Source: Phenylobacterium sp.
GTDB lineage: Bacteria > Pseudomonadota > Alphaproteobacteria > Caulobacterales > Caulobacteraceae
Direction of reading: 5' to 3'
Assembly (NCBI RefSeq): GCF_030698145.1
Contig: NZ_JAUYNW010000147.1
Location: 20,446-84,445, forward strand
DNA length: 64,000 nt
The notes below the pieces were generated by a model, which saw nothing but the letters and a program-made list of their open reading frames with translations, had not been told where the DNA came from and ran no database searches. Position 1 is the first letter of the stretch, and each line of letters opens with the position of its first letter. Shown in pieces: positions 51,884 through 60,115 of this stretch. A program made the translations under genes and the position numbers.

Positions 51884-52390
51884 CTAATGTGGCGCGAACG
51901 CCTCGACCGCGACGCACACCGCGGCGACCACGACCTCGAGCGGTTGGGCGACATCCACCGCCGCGGCGTCCGACGGCGGGGTCAGGGCGGCGAACTGGCT
52001 CTCCAGCAGGGCCTGGCCCGCGAAATGACCGCGCCGGGCGGCGAGGCGTTCGCCGATCAGGTCCGAATCCCCCGATAACAGGACATAGCGCACCTGGCCA
52101 TCGAACCCAGCTTCCAGCCAGTCGCGCACCGCCGGGGTCAGGGCCGAGCAGGCCAGGATCGTCACCGGATCGGGCGACCGCGCCAGGGCCGCGGTCAGGC
52201 TCGCGATCCAGGGCTTGCGGTCGGCGTCGGTCAGGGCCGCGCCGGCAGCCATCTTCTCGCGGTTGGCCTGCGGGTGGAAATCGTCGGCTTCGACGAATGG
52301 CAGGCCCAGGCGCTCGGCGACCGCCCGGCCCACGGTGGACTTGCCGCTGCCGGCCACACCCATGACCACGATGAGCGCGCGCGGCCTCAT
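51884..52390 (-). CDS. gntK: Gluconokinase
   Basis: 168 residues, the size of GntK. Walker A GVAGSGKST at 11-19, then VEADDFHPQANREKMAAGAALTDADRKPWI, the gluconate-binding signature, and ILACSALTPAVRDWL. It phosphorylates D-gluconate to 6-phosphogluconate for the Entner-Doudoroff pathway. It overlaps the transketolase-like gene by 4 bp and is translated after it. Confidence 0.92.
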   Translation of the reverse strand: MRPRALIVVMGVAGSGKSTVGRAVAERLGLPFVEADDFHPQANREKMAAGAALTDADRKPWIASLTAALARSPDPVTILACSALTPAVRDWLEAGFDGQVRYVLLSGDSDLIGERLAARRGHFAGQALLESQFAALTPPSDAAAVDVAQPLEVVVAAVCVAVEAFAPH

Positions 52391-54744
52391 GCGTCGTGGA
52401 GGAACAGGCCCGCGCAGGCCTCGACGATGGCCTGGGCGTCCAGGCGGTAGCGCCGATAGAGGTCGGGCAGGTCGCCGACCTGACCGAACTCGTCCAGGCC
52501 CAGCGGACTGACCCGTTGGCCCAGCACCCCGCCCAGCCAGGAGAGCGCGCCCGGCGAGCCGTCGATGACGGTGACCAGGCCCGCCCCGGGCGCGAGCTTC
52601 GAGAGCAAGGCCGCCGCGTGGCTCCGGCGCGGGACGCCGTCCGTCCAGCGCGCCCGCTGGCTGGCCATCCAGTCGCGGTGGAGCAGGCCCGGGGAGACCA
52701 CGTTCAGCACCCCGATCCCGCCGAAGTCCTCGGCGAGCTGGTCGGCGGCCTCCAGCACCTCAGGCGCAACGGCGCCGCAGAACGCGATGGCCGCCTCGGC
52801 GTCCGGGCCCGGCTCGCGCAGCCAATAGGCGCCCTTCAGCGCCTCGTCGCGCCAGGCGTCGTCGGCGCGCTCCACCTGGGGGAACGACCGGGTGGTCAGC
52901 CGCAGATAGACCGAACCGCCGTCGTCGGCCTGCATGTGTTCGAAAGACCAGCGCATCACCTCGGCCAGCTCGTCGACGAAGGCCGGCTCGAAATAGGTGA
53001 GCTTGGGCTGGCCGATGCCGATCACCGGCGAGTGGATCGACTGGTGCGCCCCGCCCTCGGGGCCGAGCGTCAAGCCGGACGGCGTGGCCACCAGCATGAA
53101 GCGGGCGTCCTGGTAGCAGGCGTAGTTCAGCGCATCGAGGCCGCGGGCGATGAAGGGGTCGTAGACCGTGCCGATCGGCAGCAGCCGCTCGCCCCAGACC
53201 GCGCCGGCCAGGCCGAGCGCCGCGAGGTTGAGGAACAGGTTGTTCTCGGCGATGCCCAACTCGACATGCTGGCCGGCCGCGCCGCCGCCCCACTTCTGGG
53301 TCGAGGGGATTCGCGCGTCGCGGAACACGTCGGGGGTCTCGCGGCGGCGGAACAGGCCGCGATGGTTCACGAACCCGCCCAGATTGGTCGACACTGTCAC
53401 GTCGGGCGAGGTGGTGACCAGGCGCGCGGCGATGGGGTGGTCCATCTTCGACAGGTCCAGCAGGATCCGGCCGAAGGCGGCCTGGGTCGACTGCTCCCGG
53501 CCGTCCGGCACGGGGAACTCGGCGCGGCCGGGGATCGGGATCACCGGGGCGACGGGCCTCCGGTCGGAGGCTTGCGCGAAGGGCGAGGCCTCCACGAAGG
53601 CGCGCAGGTCGCGGGCCTCCTGCGCCGGCACGCCGGCATAGGGCTCCCATTCCTGTCCCTCCGGCACGCCAAGGACCTGGCGCAGGGCCTCCACCTGGTT
53701 GGGGGTCATCAGGCCTGCGTGATTGTCCTTGTGGCCGGCCAACGGCAGGCCGAAGCCCTTGATCGTGTAGGCGATGAACAGGGTCGGCGTGTCATCCTGA
53801 GCCGCCTCGGCATAGGCCTCCAGCAGGGTCTCCACGCAGTGGCCGCCGAGGCCGGTCATCAGAGCCGCCAGCCCCGGCTCGTCATAGCTGTCCAGCAGGG
53901 CCTTCACGCCGGGCCGGTCGCCCAGGTCGCGCATCAGCCGCTCGCGCCAGTCGCCCTGATAGGTGAGCGCCGCATAATCGGCGTTGGGGCAGGCGTCGAT
54001 CCAGGTCCGCAGGTGTTCGCCACCGGGTCGGGCGAAGGCCGCGAGCTGGGCCTTGCCGTGCTTCAGGTTCAGCACCCGCCAGCCGAAGGTGGCGAAGATG
54101 TCGTCGAACCGGTCGAACATCCGGTCGGCGGTGGTCGCGTCCAGGCTCTGGCGGTTGTAGTCGACGATCCACCAGGTGTTGCGGATGTCGTGCTTATAGG
54201 CCTCGATCAGGCACTCGTAGATGTTGCCCTCGTCCAGCTCGGCGTCGCCCAGGGTCGCCACCATCCGGCCCTCGCGGGCGGGGTCCAGCCAACCGTGGGC
54301 CTTCAGATAGTCCTGGGTCAACGAGGCGAAGGCGGTGACCGCCACCCCCAGCCCCACCGAGCCGGTGGAGAAGTCGACGTCGTCGTGGTCCTTGGTCCGC
54401 GAGGGATAGGACTGGGCGCCGCCGTAAGACCGGAAGCGCTCGAGCTGGTCGCGCGACTGGCGGCCCAGCAGGTGCTGGATGGCGTGGAACACCGGGCTGG
54501 CGTGCGGCTTGACCGCCACCCGGTCCTGGGGCCGCAGGGCGTGGAAATAGAGCGTCGCCAGGATGGTGGTCATCGAGGCGCAGGAGGCCTGGTGCCCGCC
54601 TACCTTCAGCCCGTCACGGCTGTTCCTCAGATGGTTGGCGTTGTGGATGGTCCAGGTCGACAGCCAGCGCAGGCGTTCGTCCAGCCGGTTCAGGTGCTCG
54701 ACGGTGCGGTCGGCGGCGGCGGGCTTCGCGCTGGCGCGGGGCAT
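52387..54744 (-). CDS. Transketolase / AceE-like thiamine-diphosphate enzyme
   Basis: 785 residues from the ATG at 54744 (AGGAG 10 bp before); the frame is open further upstream but without coding character. It is longer than TktA (about 660 aa). ThDP-binding region: DVDFSTGSVGLGVAVTAFASLTQDYL, then GDAELDEGNIYECLIEAYKH...DYNRQSLD. The pyrimidine-domain segment is QHVELGIAENNLFLNLAALGLAG with the catalytic Glu, then SGLTLGPEGGAHQSI. These blocks fit the homodimeric E1 (AceE/MdeB) branch as well as transketolases, so the substrate could be a 2-oxo acid or a ketose. Coupling to gluconokinase favours sugar-acid or pentose metabolism. Confidence 0.8.
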   Translation of the reverse strand: MPRASAKPAAADRTVEHLNRLDERLRWLSTWTIHNANHLRNSRDGLKVGGHQASCASMTTILATLYFHALRPQDRVAVKPHASPVFHAIQHLLGRQSRDQLERFRSYGGAQSYPSRTKDHDDVDFSTGSVGLGVAVTAFASLTQDYLKAHGWLDPAREGRMVATLGDAELDEGNIYECLIEAYKHDIRNTWWIVDYNRQSLDATTADRMFDRFDDIFATFGWRVLNLKHGKAQLAAFARPGGEHLRTWIDACPNADYAALTYQGDWRERLMRDLGDRPGVKALLDSYDEPGLAALMTGLGGHCVETLLEAYAEAAQDDTPTLFIAYTIKGFGLPLAGHKDNHAGLMTPNQVEALRQVLGVPEGQEWEPYAGVPAQEARDLRAFVEASPFAQASDRRPVAPVIPIPGRAEFPVPDGREQSTQAAFGRILLDLSKMDHPIAARLVTTSPDVTVSTNLGGFVNHRGLFRRRETPDVFRDARIPSTQKWGGGAAGQHVELGIAENNLFLNLAALGLAGAVWGERLLPIGTVYDPFIARGLDALNYACYQDARFMLVATPSGLTLGPEGGAHQSIHSPVIGIGQPKLTYFEPAFVDELAEVMRWSFEHMQADDGGSVYLRLTTRSFPQVERADDAWRDEALKGAYWLREPGPDAEAAIAFCGAVAPEVLEAADQLAEDFGGIGVLNVVSPGLLHRDWMASQRARWTDGVPRRSHAAALLSKLAPGAGLVTVIDGSPGALSWLGGVLGQRVSPLGLDEFGQVGDLPDLYRRYRLDAQAIVEACAGLFLHDA

Positions 54745-54900
54745 GGATCGGCGGCTCCTGTCGGTCGCCTTGGCGTAGCATGGCCTCCGGCGGAGAAAAT
54801 GCCAAAGACAGACGCTCGAGACCCGCGTTCGGGGCAGATTGTGCCTGCACGACCCGGCGAGATTTGGCACAAGGGCCGAAAATCAGGATTGGGGAACCAG

Positions 54901-56148
54901 ATGGGCGACGGCATGGCGGAGGGCGGGCTGCGCGCAGCGGCCATGGAAGCCTGGATCTACGGCCTGCCGCTTATCGAGATGGCCATGACCCGCCAGAACC
55001 GGGCGGGATTCGGCGGGGCGCAGAACGTCTTCGGCCACATGCGCGACCTGGCCGACCACAGGATGCGGGCCGTCACCACGCCCAACAACGACACCCTCTA
55101 CACCAGCGCCCAGATCGACCTGACCCAGGGCCCGGTGACCATCACCCTGCCCCGGTCGGGCGAGCGCTACCTGTCGCTGGCCCTGATGGACGCCTACACC
55201 AACAACTTCGCCATACTGGGCACGCGCACCACCGGGCCCGACGGCGGGACCTTCCGGCTGATCGGCCCCTGGGACGCCGCCGAGCCGGGCGACGCGATCC
55301 GCAGCCCGACCCCCTGGGTCTGGGCGCTGGCCCGCATCCTGGTGGACGGCCCCGACGACCTCGAGGCCGCCCGCGCGGTCCAGTCGGGAATATCGCTACA
55401 GGGGCCGCCCGGCCCCGCCATCGGCCAGTCCTTCGCGCGGCGCGCCGCGCCCTGGCGGGACTATTTCGCGTCACTCGACGCCCTGATGACGCTCAACCCG
55501 CCGCCGGCCACGGACCGGGCGATCCTGAGCCGCATGGCGCCCTTAGGCGTCGGCGCGGGCTTCACTCCCGATCGGTTCAGCGACGCCGAGGTCGCCGAGA
55601 TCGAGGCCGGGGTCGCCGACGCCAGGGTCGGCTTCACCCGCGGCGCCTTCGGCTCGGTGATCGACGGCTGGTCGTACCCGCGCGCGGAGCTGGGCGACTT
55701 CGGGCAGAACTACGCCTATCGCGGGCTGGTTGCGGTCGCCGGGCTGGCCGCCCTGCCGCCGGTCGAGGCCATGTACATCCGCGCCATCGGCAAGGGCCGC
55801 GGCGTCTTCGACGGCCTGCGCGACTGGCGGCTGCACTTCCCCGCGGGCGAGCTCCCGCCCGTGGAGGCCTTCTGGTCGCTCAGCATCTACGAGGCGACGC
55901 CGGACGGTCAGTTCTTCTTCGCCGAGAATCCGCTGGGCCGCTACGCCATCGGCGACCGCACGGAGGGCCTGGAGATCAACGAGGACGGCTCGCTGGACAT
56001 CTGGATCGGCTCACGCCGGCCCGCGCGCGACAGCAACTGGCTGCCGGCGCCGGAAGGGCCGTTCGGTCTGTTCTTCCGCGCCTACTTCCCCAAGCCCGCC
56101 CTGCAGGACGGAAGCTGGCGCCTGCGGGCCCTGGAGGAAGTCGCCTAG
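54901..56148 (+). CDS. DUF1254/DUF1214 domain protein
   Basis: 415 residues, ATG at 54901; a second ATG four codons on is possible. N-terminal DUF1254 (AWIYGLPLIEMAMTRQN; VTTPNNDTLYTSAQIDLTQGPVTITLPRSGERYLSLALMDAYTNNF) and C-terminal DUF1214 (PPVEAFWSLSIYEATPDGQFFFAENPLGRYAIGDRTEGL). Both beta-rich domains occur together in many proteobacteria; the family has no settled function. No signal peptide is seen, although many relatives are exported. Its 3' end overlaps the VOC gene by 4 bp. Confidence 0.85.
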   Translation: MGDGMAEGGLRAAAMEAWIYGLPLIEMAMTRQNRAGFGGAQNVFGHMRDLADHRMRAVTTPNNDTLYTSAQIDLTQGPVTITLPRSGERYLSLALMDAYTNNFAILGTRTTGPDGGTFRLIGPWDAAEPGDAIRSPTPWVWALARILVDGPDDLEAARAVQSGISLQGPPGPAIGQSFARRAAPWRDYFASLDALMTLNPPPATDRAILSRMAPLGVGAGFTPDRFSDAEVAEIEAGVADARVGFTRGAFGSVIDGWSYPRAELGDFGQNYAYRGLVAVAGLAALPPVEAMYIRAIGKGRGVFDGLRDWRLHFPAGELPPVEAFWSLSIYEATPDGQFFFAENPLGRYAIGDRTEGLEINEDGSLDIWIGSRRPARDSNWLPAPEGPFGLFFRAYFPKPALQDGSWRLRALEEVA

Positions 56149-56834
56149 GCTGGCTCCTTCACCGGCGGCTCGGAATATGAGGCTGAGGCCGTGATCACCT
56201 CGTCGGGGACCGAGATCATCCGCAGATAGGCCTCCTTCGGATAGGCCATGTGCGGCTTGTCCTCGGCATAGGGCGGTTGGGCCACGGGGCTGGCGCCGGC
56301 ATAGGCGGCCGGCGCCTTGAAGCGTTCCGCCTCCTCGGCGTCGATCCCGGCCTTGGCCAGGACCGCCGGATCGATCCAGCGGACCGGGTCGATGGCCTCC
56401 TGCGAGGTGGCGACCTCCAGGGTCATCTGGTCGGGGCCGGCGAAATAGATCGAGCGGCACATGCCGTGGTCGATGGGGCCGATGACATTGATCCCGTGGC
56501 TGCGGATGCGGTCGCGCATGGCGATCAGGTCAGCATCGGTGTCCACCCCGAAGGCCAGGTGCTGCAGCGTCCCGGGCGCACTCGGCAGGGCGCCGTTGCC
56601 GGCGTGGGTCTTGCCCAGCTCGATGGGGATCTTGTCGACGTCGGGAAGCTGCACGATCGAGAAGTAGGAATGGTCGTTCATCCGCAGGAAGGCGTGCAGC
56701 CCGCCCGGCACGCCGTGCATGTCGAACAGGGCCACCAGCGGGCAGCCCATGACCTCCGAGAAGAAGGCGATGTGCTTCTTGATATCCCCGGCCATGAAGG
56801 CCAGGTGGTGGATGCCGGTCGGTTGCTGCGCCAT
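56145..56834 (-). CDS. VOC-superfamily (glyoxalase/extradiol dioxygenase-like) enzyme
   Basis: 229 residues. Two beta-alpha-beta-beta-beta modules with candidate metal ligands His10 (GIHHLAF), His92 (TLQHLAFGV) and Glu140 (MTLEVATS), the His-His-Glu pattern of VOC enzymes. A C-terminal extension of about 75 residues, Ala/Pro-rich (KAPAAYAGASPVAQPPYAEDKPHMAYP), is unusual. Upstream lies the TetR regulator on the same strand, 18 bp away. It may act on an aromatic or steroid-like compound, judging only from context. Confidence 0.8.
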   Translation of the reverse strand: MAQQPTGIHHLAFMAGDIKKHIAFFSEVMGCPLVALFDMHGVPGGLHAFLRMNDHSYFSIVQLPDVDKIPIELGKTHAGNGALPSAPGTLQHLAFGVDTDADLIAMRDRIRSHGINVIGPIDHGMCRSIYFAGPDQMTLEVATSQEAIDPVRWIDPAVLAKAGIDAEEAERFKAPAAYAGASPVAQPPYAEDKPHMAYPKEAYLRMISVPDEVITASASYSEPPVKEPA

Positions 56835-56852
56835 GGTTTCCTCCCTGTCGGC

Positions 56853-57497
56853 TTATGTCGTGCGCGTGATGAGCAGGCCGCCCAGCAGCGCGTCGATGAT
56901 CAGGCGTTCGTGCGCCTCCCGGGCCGCCGGCTCCGAAGGGTCGAGCCCGAAGCTCTTGCGCATCATGGGCGCTAGGTTGATCACCCCTGCGCCCGCCGCT
57001 TGAAGGGTGATGATCATGGTGGCGGCCGGAAAGGGCTTCAGCGCCCCGGAGTCGATGGCGGCCTGGGCGAGTTCGGCCAGGCGGCGGTTGCGCGGCCCGA
57101 TGAGGTGGGCGTCCAGCCAGTCCAGCCGCTCGCCCCCCGCCATGCCCTCCAGGGCCACGATGCGGCCGAGCGCCGGGTGGTTCCAGGAGATCCGCAGGAA
57201 GAGCCGCATGGCCATGCGCAGCTGGACCTCGGGGGTGGCGTCGGCGGCGGCCTCCAGCAACCGCTCCTCCTCGGCGATGACCGCCCGGATCTGCAGCATG
57301 GCGGCGCGCCAGAGCTGGTCCTTATCGGCGAAGTGGTAGTGGACGGTCGCCTGGGAGACCCCGGCCTCGGCGGCGATCTCGGCCATGGTCGTCCGCTCGA
57401 AACCCAGCCGCGAGAACAGCTCCAGCGCCGCCTCGCGTATCCGCGCCGCGGTCTGGGCCCCCTTCTTGGCGGGACGTTCGGCGACCGCCACGGACAT
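56853..57497 (-). CDS. TetR-family transcriptional regulator
   Basis: 214 residues from the ATG at 57497 (GGAG 9 bp before); ATG 57512 is equally plausible. The N-terminal helix-turn-helix is RIREAALELFSRLGFERTTMAEIAAEAGVSQATVHYHFADKDQLWRAAM, a canonical TetR DNA-binding domain; the rest is the helical ligand domain. It is divergent from the alpha/beta hydrolase gene and the palindrome at 57537-57558 lies between them, so it probably represses both. The ligand is unknown. Confidence 0.9.
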   Translation of the reverse strand: MSVAVAERPAKKGAQTAARIREAALELFSRLGFERTTMAEIAAEAGVSQATVHYHFADKDQLWRAAMLQIRAVIAEEERLLEAAADATPEVQLRMAMRLFLRISWNHPALGRIVALEGMAGGERLDWLDAHLIGPRNRRLAELAQAAIDSGALKPFPAATMIITLQAAGAGVINLAPMMRKSFGLDPSEPAAREAHERLIIDALLGGLLITRTT

Positions 57498-57536
57498 CGG
57501 CCTTGACTCCATTGCCAGTATTCCTGATTGCAAGTA

Positions 57537-57558
57537 TTTCTGACTTTAAAATCAGAAA
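57537..57558. promoter_or_regulatory. 22-bp palindromic operator between tetR and the hydrolase gene
   Basis: The sequence TTTCTGA-CTTTAAAA-TCAGAAA is a perfect 22-bp dyad except for one symmetric pair. It lies 39 bp from the regulator start at 57497 and 45 bp upstream of the hydrolase ATG at 57604. An AT-rich dyad in a GC-rich genome, placed between divergent genes, is the usual site for a TetR repressor. Confidence 0.72.
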
Positions 57559-57603
57559 ATGAGGTTCGCCGCAAGCACCGCGGACGACGCCCGGGAGGAA
57601 GCG

Positions 57604-58755
57604 ATGGCCATCGTCCGTGAGCCCTACGGCTATTCCTACGCCGAGAAGAGCCGGCTGAAGGAGACCTATGGCGGTCCCGAGGGCCAGGTCTTCGTCGAGT
57701 GCATGCGCATCCGTCCCGACAGCGGCACATCCAAGACCGTCATCCTGTTCAGCCACCCCATCGGCGGCGGCTCGTTCCTGCCGCTGGTGAGCGCCCTGGC
57801 CCGCGCCGGGCGGCACGTCATCTATTGCAACACCCGCTACCGGGGGAACGACACGGCGCTGATCCTCGAGAAGTGCGTGTTGGACCTGGGCGCCTGCGTC
57901 GCCGACCTGAAGACGCGCTTCGGCTATGAGAAGGTCGTGCTGGGCGGCTGGTCGGGCGGCGGCTCGCTGTCGCTGTTCTACCAGGACCAAGCGACCCGCC
58001 CGACCATCACCGCCACCCCGGCCGGAGACCCGGTCGATCTGGTAGGCGCCGGCCTGCAGCCCGCCGACGCCGTCCTGCTGCTGGCCGCCCATATCAGCCG
58101 CTCGGTGACCATGACCGAGTGGATCGATCCCTCGATCCTGGACGAGGACCGGCCCTTCGACCGCGACCCCGAGCTCAATATCTACAGCCCCGATTGCCCG
58201 AACCAGCCGCCCTATTCCGACGCCTTCGTGGCCCGGTTCCGCGAGGCCCAGATCGCTCGTAACCGCCGCATCACGGCGCGGGCCAAGCAGACTCTGGCGG
58301 ACCTCAAGGCCGGCGGCGATCCCGACATGGAGCGGCCCTTCGTGGTCTACGGCACCATGTGCGACGTGCGCTGGACCGACCCGACCCAGGACCCCTCCGA
58401 CCGGCGGCCCTACACCTGCTATCTGGGCGAGCCGCGCATCGCCAATGACGGGCCTGTGGGGCTCGGCCGCTTCACCACCCTGCGCTCGTGGCTGTCGCAG
58501 TGGAGCTATGACGAGAGCCGGGCCAACGGAGTGCTGAACGCCGCGGGCGTCACCTGCCCGACGCTGACCATCAACAACACCGCCGACCTCGCCTGCACCC
58601 CCAGCCACGCGCGGCGGCTGTTCGCGGCCCTGGCGTCGAGCGACAAGACCTATGTCGATATCCAGGACGCCGACCACTACTACATGGAGCGCCCAGACCT
58701 GCTGCCCCAGGCGACCGCGGCGGTCACCGGCTGGCTGGACGCACGGGGGTTCTAG
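57604..58755 (+). CDS. Alpha/beta hydrolase
   Basis: 383 residues from the ATG at 57604, preceded by GGGAGGAAGCG; an ATG at 57559 has no such site and abuts the operator. The nucleophile elbow GGWSGGGS has Ser117; acid and base are probably Asp near TINNTADLACTPSHARRLF and His in IQDADHYYMERPDL. The N-terminal YGYSYAEKSRLKETYGGPEGQVFVE is not typical of lipases. Controlled by the divergent TetR gene. Substrate unknown; an ester or C-C bond hydrolase in a catabolic route is plausible. Confidence 0.82.
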   Translation: MAIVREPYGYSYAEKSRLKETYGGPEGQVFVECMRIRPDSGTSKTVILFSHPIGGGSFLPLVSALARAGRHVIYCNTRYRGNDTALILEKCVLDLGACVADLKTRFGYEKVVLGGWSGGGSLSLFYQDQATRPTITATPAGDPVDLVGAGLQPADAVLLLAAHISRSVTMTEWIDPSILDEDRPFDRDPELNIYSPDCPNQPPYSDAFVARFREAQIARNRRITARAKQTLADLKAGGDPDMERPFVVYGTMCDVRWTDPTQDPSDRRPYTCYLGEPRIANDGPVGLGRFTTLRSWLSQWSYDESRANGVLNAAGVTCPTLTINNTADLACTPSHARRLFAALASSDKTYVDIQDADHYYMERPDLLPQATAAVTGWLDARGF

Positions 58756-58770
58756 TCCGCGACGCAAGAC

Positions 58771-58796
58771 GGCCGGACGGGTCGCCCCGTCCGGCC
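58771..58796. terminator. Hairpin between convergent hydrolase and PEP-CTERM genes
   Basis: An 11-bp perfect stem, GGCCGGACGGG (58771-58781) with CCCGTCCGGCC (58786-58796), has a 4-base loop and sits 15 bp after the hydrolase stop and 26 bp from the convergent stop. No T-run, but the strength and place suit a bidirectional terminator. Confidence 0.65.
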
Positions 58797-58822
58797 GCCG
58801 GCCGCAGCCTCGCTTCGTCGGG

Positions 58823-59722
58823 TCAGGCGTTGAGGGCCGCCAACCTGCGACGGCGGAGGGCGACACCCGCCAGACCGAAGCCCGAGATCATCAGCGCCCA
58901 GGTCGCGGGCTCCGGCACCGCCGAGACCTCGAAGTCGAAGCTCGCCGTGTCGCGTCCGAAGGCGAAGCTGACATTGTCCACCGCGCCGACGAAGGTGCCG
59001 CCGTTCCAGCCCGAGCCGACCCCGGTCGAGAAGCCGATCACCTTGGCGCCGGTGTTGGCGGCCGACCATTCGGCCAGGGTGTGCAGGCACGACTGGCAGG
59101 ACGGACCGACGCCGCCGGGGGCCGGAATGGTGAAGTTGAGCCCCGTGGCCCAGAACAGCGAGGTGGAGGTGTCGATCAAGGTCGTCTGCCAGGCGTCTGT
59201 CGCCACCGTGCCCGGGGGCTGGTTGTAGGGCTCGTAGACGAAGTAGCCGAAGCCGCCGGCTGCGTTGTTCATGATCAGTCGATAGGCCGGCGCGGGCGCC
59301 GAGCCGATGGTCGAGGCGCTGTCGCGAAGCCAGTCGTAGCCGCCGCCGGTGAAGTCCGACAGCAGTTGCGGCGTGGAGAAATAGTACTCCATGTCGGCCT
59401 TGGAGGGGTTCGACCCGTCGGTGCTGAAATAGATGGAGCCGTTGCCGCCGTTGGCGTCGGCATAGTCGGTGGTGATGCCCACCACGCCGTTCTGGCGGAC
59501 ATTGCGCTGCTGCCACTCGTCGGCCGCCGGAGCTTCGCTCCCTAGGGTGGCGCCGGCGTTCGTCGACCGGGTTCCCGCGGAATCCGTCGTGGTCGTCCCC
59601 GGCGCGATGGCGCCCAGTTCGGTGTCGTAGACAATGGTCGGGGCGGCATGGGCAGCCGTCGCGAAAACCACCGCCATGGCCGTGGCGGCGAGCATCGTTC
59701 TGATATGCAGCGGTACCCCCAT
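58823..59722 (-). CDS. PEPxxWA-CTERM sorting-domain surface protein
   Basis: 299 residues from the ATG at 59722, which gives a signal peptide (HIRTMLAATAMAVVFATAAHA, cut near residue 27). The C-terminus has the tripartite exosortase signal: VPEPATWALM, a hydrophobic helix ISGFGLAGVAL and RRRR. The body is beta-rich with two close cysteines (PSCQSC) and no recognised catalytic motif. Such proteins are processed by an exosortase and are usually linked to exopolysaccharide; no exosortase gene is in the window. Confidence 0.82.
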   Translation of the reverse strand: MGVPLHIRTMLAATAMAVVFATAAHAAPTIVYDTELGAIAPGTTTTDSAGTRSTNAGATLGSEAPAADEWQQRNVRQNGVVGITTDYADANGGNGSIYFSTDGSNPSKADMEYYFSTPQLLSDFTGGGYDWLRDSASTIGSAPAPAYRLIMNNAAGGFGYFVYEPYNQPPGTVATDAWQTTLIDTSTSLFWATGLNFTIPAPGGVGPSCQSCLHTLAEWSAANTGAKVIGFSTGVGSGWNGGTFVGAVDNVSFAFGRDTASFDFEVSAVPEPATWALMISGFGLAGVALRRRRLAALNA

Positions 59723-59777
59723 TTGTTGAGAAACGTCGACCCTCGATAGCGAAATTCTTGCTCTGGGTGTGGCGACG

Positions 59778-59792
59778 TTAACCATGCTTAAC
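59778..59792. promoter_or_regulatory. CtrA-like site upstream of the PEP-CTERM gene
   Basis: TTAACCATGCTTAAC contains the alphaproteobacterial CtrA half-site TTAACCAT and two TTAA blocks, but 6 bases apart instead of the consensus 7. It lies 56-70 bp upstream of the chosen start. If used, the gene would be under cell-cycle control. Low confidence because of the spacing. Confidence 0.35.
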
Positions 59793-59870
59793 AGCCCTGG
59801 GGTCAGGATTCCCCTCGAGGTTGACTCGCTTGGGCCCACACGGCTGCGATGGCGAACCCGGACGCAGAAA

Positions 59871-59900
59871 GGCCCGGCCCCGCCGTGGCGGAACCGGGCC
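59871..59900 (-). terminator. Hairpin terminator downstream of the SDR gene
   Basis: GGCCCGG (59871-59877) pairs with CCGGGCC (59894-59900), with an inner stem CCGCC/GGCGG (59880-59891). On the minus strand it is followed by TTTC. It is 216 bp after the SDR stop, so the operon would have a long 3' end. Confidence 0.5.
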
Positions 59901-60115
59901 TCCATTGAGCGCTCGGTGGCCGGCTCGGGAGCCGCTATGGCCGAGACGAACTCGTCGAAGCGACCAGCGCCGACAACGGGACCTATAGCGTCCGGCAGGG
60001 TTCAAGCGCGTGGACGGCCGGCGCCGCAGGAATGGGCCCTGGGCGGGTATGTTCGCCGATCAGCGCATAGACCGGGTTGTCCGGCCAGGAGCCGCCCCCG
60101 TCCCGAGAACCGATC

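Larger units (their letters stand above)
59723..60115. other. 393-bp intergenic region upstream of the PEP-CTERM gene
   Basis: No convincing gene. It holds the promoter side of the PEP-CTERM gene with a CtrA-like site (59778-59792) and a hairpin (59871-59900) that probably terminates the SDR/hotdog operon. Short open frames in it lack ribosome-binding sites. Confidence 0.6.

Noticed and set aside
52396..54900. Open frame running into the DUF1254 gene from far upstream
   Set aside because: It is antisense to the transketolase-like gene; the DUF1254 homology starts at 54901.
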